Source of the DNA: Sphingomonas adhaesiva
Lineage (GTDB): Bacteria; Pseudomonadota; Alphaproteobacteria; Sphingomonadales; Sphingomonadaceae
Assembly: GCF_002374855.1 (NCBI RefSeq)
Contig: NZ_NWVC01000002.1
Coordinates: 310,001 to 374,000, forward strand
Direction: 5' to 3'
Length of the DNA stretch: 64,000 bases
The notes under the pieces: generated by a model
Databases searched by the model: none
The model's input: the letters and a program-made list of their open reading frames with translations, nothing else
Told to the model about the DNA's origin: nothing
Shown: in pieces, positions 61,443-64,000 of the stretch
Layout: every line of letters begins with the position of its first letter
How positions within the stretch are numbered: the first letter of the stretch is position 1
Program-made: the position numbers and the translations under genes

Positions 61443-62354
61443 TTACCGCCGTACCCGCTTCACCGCGCGCGCCACCGCGGGCACTTCCGCCCAGCGTTTC
61501 GCCGCCGTCACCGCGCGTTCGAACCCGGCCAGCCCCGCCAGTGCGGCGCGGTTGGCGAGCGTGGGGCGCAGCAGCAGGACGTCGCGGCAGGCGACGCTGC
61601 CGGTCGCGAGCGTGCGCTTGTGCTGGCCCTCGCCCTCGGTGAAGTCGAACCGCGCGAAGCGGTCCGCGAACAGATCAGTCAGCGCCGCCTCCATCAGGAC
61701 GCTGCCCGGCGACAGCTCGCCGAACGCCGGGTCGTGCCCGACGTAGTCGTAGCGCAGCGAATCGCCCTCACCCGCGCCCCACAGATAGGCGATCGGCGCA
61801 TCGCCCAGGAACAGCAGCCAGCCGCGCGCGGCATCGACCGCCGCGCGCTCGCGCATTTCCTCGACGAACGCCGCATCGCCGGGCAGCGCCGATCCCAGCA
61901 GGCGTTCCTGATAGGTGGTCGCCGCCACCGCGCGCGCCAGCGGGTGGAACGCCGCCATGTCGGCGGGCGTGCGGTAGCGGCGGATGTCGAGCGCGCCGCC
62001 ATTGGCCGCGGCGAGTTTCTTCGCCTTGCGCTTCATCCCCGATCGCGCCTGCCCCGACAGGCAGGCACGCCACGCCGCCTCGCCCGCGGTCAGATCGACG
62101 TAATAGCGTCGGTAGCGTTGCCGGACATGGCCGATCCCCGGCGCGGCGATGACCGCGGCATCGGGCAGCGAAGTGACGAACCAGCCGTCCTGATGCGCGG
62201 CCAGCGCGGGCAGCACCGGCGCGTGCCCGGCCAGCGCCTCGTCCAGCGACAGGCCGATCCGCACCAGATCGCGCGGGATCGACGCCAGCGTGCGCGCGCC
62301 GATGCGGAACGACAAGGCGCCCGCCGCCCCGCCCGACGCGGGAGGCGCGCTCAC
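61443..62354 (-). CDS. BioF2-like / GNAT-fold acetyltransferase
   Basis: 303 residues with GTG start in a GTGA overlap with the deacetylase gene. The C-terminal half is an acetyltransferase fold of the BioF2-like (FemAB-related) group: [97 protein letters not shown]. Such proteins go with cell-surface polysaccharide and capsule genes. Substrate unknown. Coupled to the deacetylase gene upstream. Confidence 0.85.
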   Translation of the reverse strand: MSAPPASGGAAGALSFRIGARTLASIPRDLVRIGLSLDEALAGHAPVLPALAAHQDGWFVTSLPDAAVIAAPGIGHVRQRYRRYYVDLTAGEAAWRACLSGQARSGMKRKAKKLAAANGGALDIRRYRTPADMAAFHPLARAVAATTYQERLLGSALPGDAAFVEEMRERAAVDAARGWLLFLGDAPIAYLWGAGEGDSLRYDYVGHDPAFGELSPGSVLMEAALTDLFADRFARFDFTEGEGQHKRTLATGSVACRDVLLLRPTLANRAALAGLAGFERAVTAAKRWAEVPAVARAVKRVRR

Positions 62355-63304
62355 GCGGCGCGTTCCTCGACCAGCGTCGACCACGCCTGTTCCACCTGTC
62401 GCCAGCGCAATCGCAGCGCGCTGGGCGGCAGCGGCGCGTCGTCGCGGCCGGGGCGCAACGCGGGGCGGTCCGCGAAATGCGCGGTCGGCGCCGCATCACG
62501 CCGGGCCGCCAGCATCGCGCACAGCGCCTCGAACCGGCGGACATGGACGCGATTGGGCGCGGTGGCGGCGCGGTTGGCCAGTTCGAAACTGTGGCTGACA
62601 ATGGTCAGCGCCTCATGCCCGCGATCCACCGCATGGTCGATCGTCGCGCGCATCTCGGCGGTGGACAGCGCACACACCTGCACGTTGCGATAGCGGCCGG
62701 GGCGATCCTCGATCAGCGTCACCGGCACTTCCATCACACCGCGGCGGCACACCGGCGCGATCTGTGCCGCGGGCAGCCCGATCGCGCTGGGCCAGGGCGC
62801 GTGCGCGCCATTGTGGCTGCTGTCGTAGCGGATGCCCAGCATCGCCAGCGCCGACAGCGTATCGTCGTTGGCGGCATAGCTGCCGGCGCGGAACGCGACC
62901 GGCGCGGGCGCCCCCGCCGCGGTCAGCAGCGCGATCCCCTTCGCCAGCAGCGCGGCCTGCGCGTCGCGCGAATGATCGATCAGTTCGAACCGGCCATGCG
63001 TCGCCCCGCCGTCGCCGGGATGCGCGCCGACCCAATTGGGATGCAGGTGCAATTGCACCTCCTGCCCCGCCGCCAGAATCGGCGCGACGACGCGCGCGAT
63101 CGCCTCTTCGCCGTAGACCAGCGCGGGCATCGGATCGACGAAGAACGTCGCCTTCAGCCCGTGCCGCGCCAAGAGGTCGAGCTGCCACGCCAGCCCCACC
63201 CCGGCCGGTTCGATCGACCGTTCGCTGATCGCCGGCAACGCCAGCCCCGCGGCGTGATCGCCCCAGCGGAACTCGGTGTCGATGGTCAGGAAGACGTGCG
63301 GCAT
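62351..63304 (-). CDS. Polysaccharide deacetylase family protein
   Basis: 317 residues from MPHVFLTIDTEFRWGDH, the NodB-like start with the Thr-Asp dyad (TIDTE). Metal-binding His pair lies in EVQLHLHPNWVG. AFRAGSYAANDDTLSALAML, GIRYDSSHNGAHAPW and IVSHSFEL continue the family pattern. It is of the type found in exopolysaccharide loci, acting on polymer or lipid-linked sugar. No signal peptide, so a cytoplasmic form is likely. Overlaps the acetyltransferase gene by four bases; 47 bases from the TPR gene. Confidence 0.9.
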   Translation of the reverse strand: MPHVFLTIDTEFRWGDHAAGLALPAISERSIEPAGVGLAWQLDLLARHGLKATFFVDPMPALVYGEEAIARVVAPILAAGQEVQLHLHPNWVGAHPGDGGATHGRFELIDHSRDAQAALLAKGIALLTAAGAPAPVAFRAGSYAANDDTLSALAMLGIRYDSSHNGAHAPWPSAIGLPAAQIAPVCRRGVMEVPVTLIEDRPGRYRNVQVCALSTAEMRATIDHAVDRGHEALTIVSHSFELANRAATAPNRVHVRRFEALCAMLAARRDAAPTAHFADRPALRPGRDDAPLPPSALRLRWRQVEQAWSTLVEERAA

Positions 63305-63351
63305 GACGGGGGGTGTAGCAGCCGAAGGTAAACGGACGACTGCGCCGCCTG

Positions 63352-64000
63352 CTACCCGGTCACGCCATAGCGGGCGTAGGTGGCGGCGATCTGCTTGTCG
63401 AACATCGTCGCCGCGGTCATGTCCGCCGCCGCCTCCGCGGTGCGACCCAGATGGCGGCGGGTCAGCGCGCGCAGGTACAGGACGTCGGCCGAGCGCGGCA
63501 TGATGTCCGCCGCCGCGTCCAGGTCCGCCAGCGCCTCGTCGAACCGGCCCATCCGGTAATAAGCGAAGGCGCGGCTGTGCAGCGCCGGCCCCGCACTGTC
63601 GGACAGTTCGATCGCGCGGGTGCAATCCTTCAGCGCGGTGTCGAGCGCGACATTGCCGATCCCCTTCACCCAGCAGCGCGCATTGAGCAGCCCGGAATCG
63701 CCCGGCCGTTCGGCAACGATCGCGTCGAGCAGCGCGACGGCCTGGTCGGGTTCGCCCCCCGCCTTTGCCGCCATCAGTTCCGCGCGGGTCTGGACGGCAC
63801 CGATCCGTTCACGGTCGCCGCGCGCGATCCGCTCGTCGAGCAGCGCATAGGCCGCCGGCCGGTCGCCGCGATGCGCGGTCAACTGCGCCAGCGCCAGCAG
63901 CACGCCGTCATTGTCCGGTTCCAGCCCGCGCGCCTGCTGGTAATCGGCCAGCGCCTCGCGCGGGCGGTCCTCCTCGATATACAGCGCCGCGCGCTGCGTG
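63352..64000 (-). CDS. TPR-repeat protein, 3' part (cut by window edge)
   Basis: The frame is open to the last base of the window, giving about 215 residues of a longer protein. Several TPR motifs are seen: DYQQARGLEPDNDGVLLALA, ERIGAVQTRAELMAAKAGGE, AVALLDAIVAERPGDSGLLN, CTRAIELSDSAGPALHSRAFAYYRMGRFDEALADLDAA, ADVLYLRALTRRHLGRTAEA. Helical scaffold for protein binding. Its N-terminus, and whether it has a signal peptide, lie outside. First gene of the minus-strand run with deacetylase and acetyltransferase. Confidence 0.85.
   Translation of the reverse strand, partial: TQRAALYIEEDRPREALADYQQARGLEPDNDGVLLALAQLTAHRGDRPAAYALLDERIARGDRERIGAVQTRAELMAAKAGGEPDQAVALLDAIVAERPGDSGLLNARCWVKGIGNVALDTALKDCTRAIELSDSAGPALHSRAFAYYRMGRFDEALADLDAAADIMPRSADVLYLRALTRRHLGRTAEAAADMTAATMFDKQIAATYARYGVTG

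Overview
The window reads as chromosomal core DNA of a GC-rich alphaproteobacterium, most likely Sphingomonas or a close relative (Sphingomonadales). The reasons are the alphaproteobacterial cell-cycle regulator GcrA, two large TonB-dependent receptors, a SWIB-domain protein, an HslV with a propeptide, the yajC-secD-secF-Mth938 order, and many short palindromes of the REP type between genes. The species assignment is inference. There is no prophage, transposase, integron, CRISPR array or rRNA operon. Both window edges cut genes: a sulfotransferase on the left and a TPR protein on the right.

Layout. 1-15 kb: sulfotransferase end, TonB receptor, xseA/purD with overlapping divergent start codons, a membrane HhH protein overlapping a Gre-like factor, a CBS/CorC protein, an OmpA lipoprotein, tadA, rpmB, a phytase-like esterase, a glycine-zipper protein and a thioesterase. 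15-21 kb (minus): acetoacetyl-CoA reductase, hemH, an isoquinoline-oxidoreductase-like molybdoprotein and an acyl-CoA ligase. 20.9-24.1 kb (plus): lgt, a MidA-type methyltransferase, a GNAT enzyme and pgeF, each joined by a 4-base overlap. 24-30 kb (minus): hslVU, a holin/endolysin pair, and folE-SDR-folB. 30-35 kb: second TonB receptor, DUF2945 and SWIB proteins, a GT-C glycosyltransferase. 35.3-39 kb: tRNA-Arg(CCT), tRNA-Pro(GGG), then yajC-secD-secF-Mth938. 39-46 kb: DUF983, a GT4 glycosyltransferase, a PAS/winged-helix regulator, manA, bamD and recN. 46-51 kb: map, a CinA-type protein, OsmC, and glnB-glnA behind a sigma-54 type promoter. 51-64 kb: gcrA, an ABC-2 permease, two tiny proteins, a LysR regulator with apaG and metZ, a PMT-type glycosyltransferase, an acyltransferase, a 30-residue membrane peptide, a DPM1-GtrA fusion, leuB, recO, a BioF2-like acetyltransferase, a polysaccharide deacetylase and a TPR protein.

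Several groups work together. GlnB and GlnA form the nitrogen-assimilation core. YajC, SecD and SecF assist Sec export, while BamD and Lgt serve outer-membrane and lipoprotein assembly. FolE and FolB are pterin enzymes, and an SDR between them may reduce a pterin. HslV and HslU make one protease. MetZ and LeuB belong to amino-acid synthesis. The DPM1-GtrA fusion and the PMT protein together suggest a polyprenyl-phosphate-sugar glycosylation route at the inner membrane.

The most unusual part is the intergenic DNA. At least three palindromic repeat families (here A, B and C) and one 29-base dispersed motif (D) occupy nearly every longer gap. Family A pairs sit inside three operons: hslV/hslU, secD/secF and glnB/glnA. 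Two 129-base family C copies lie behind glnA, and nested inverted repeats fill the recN-map gap.
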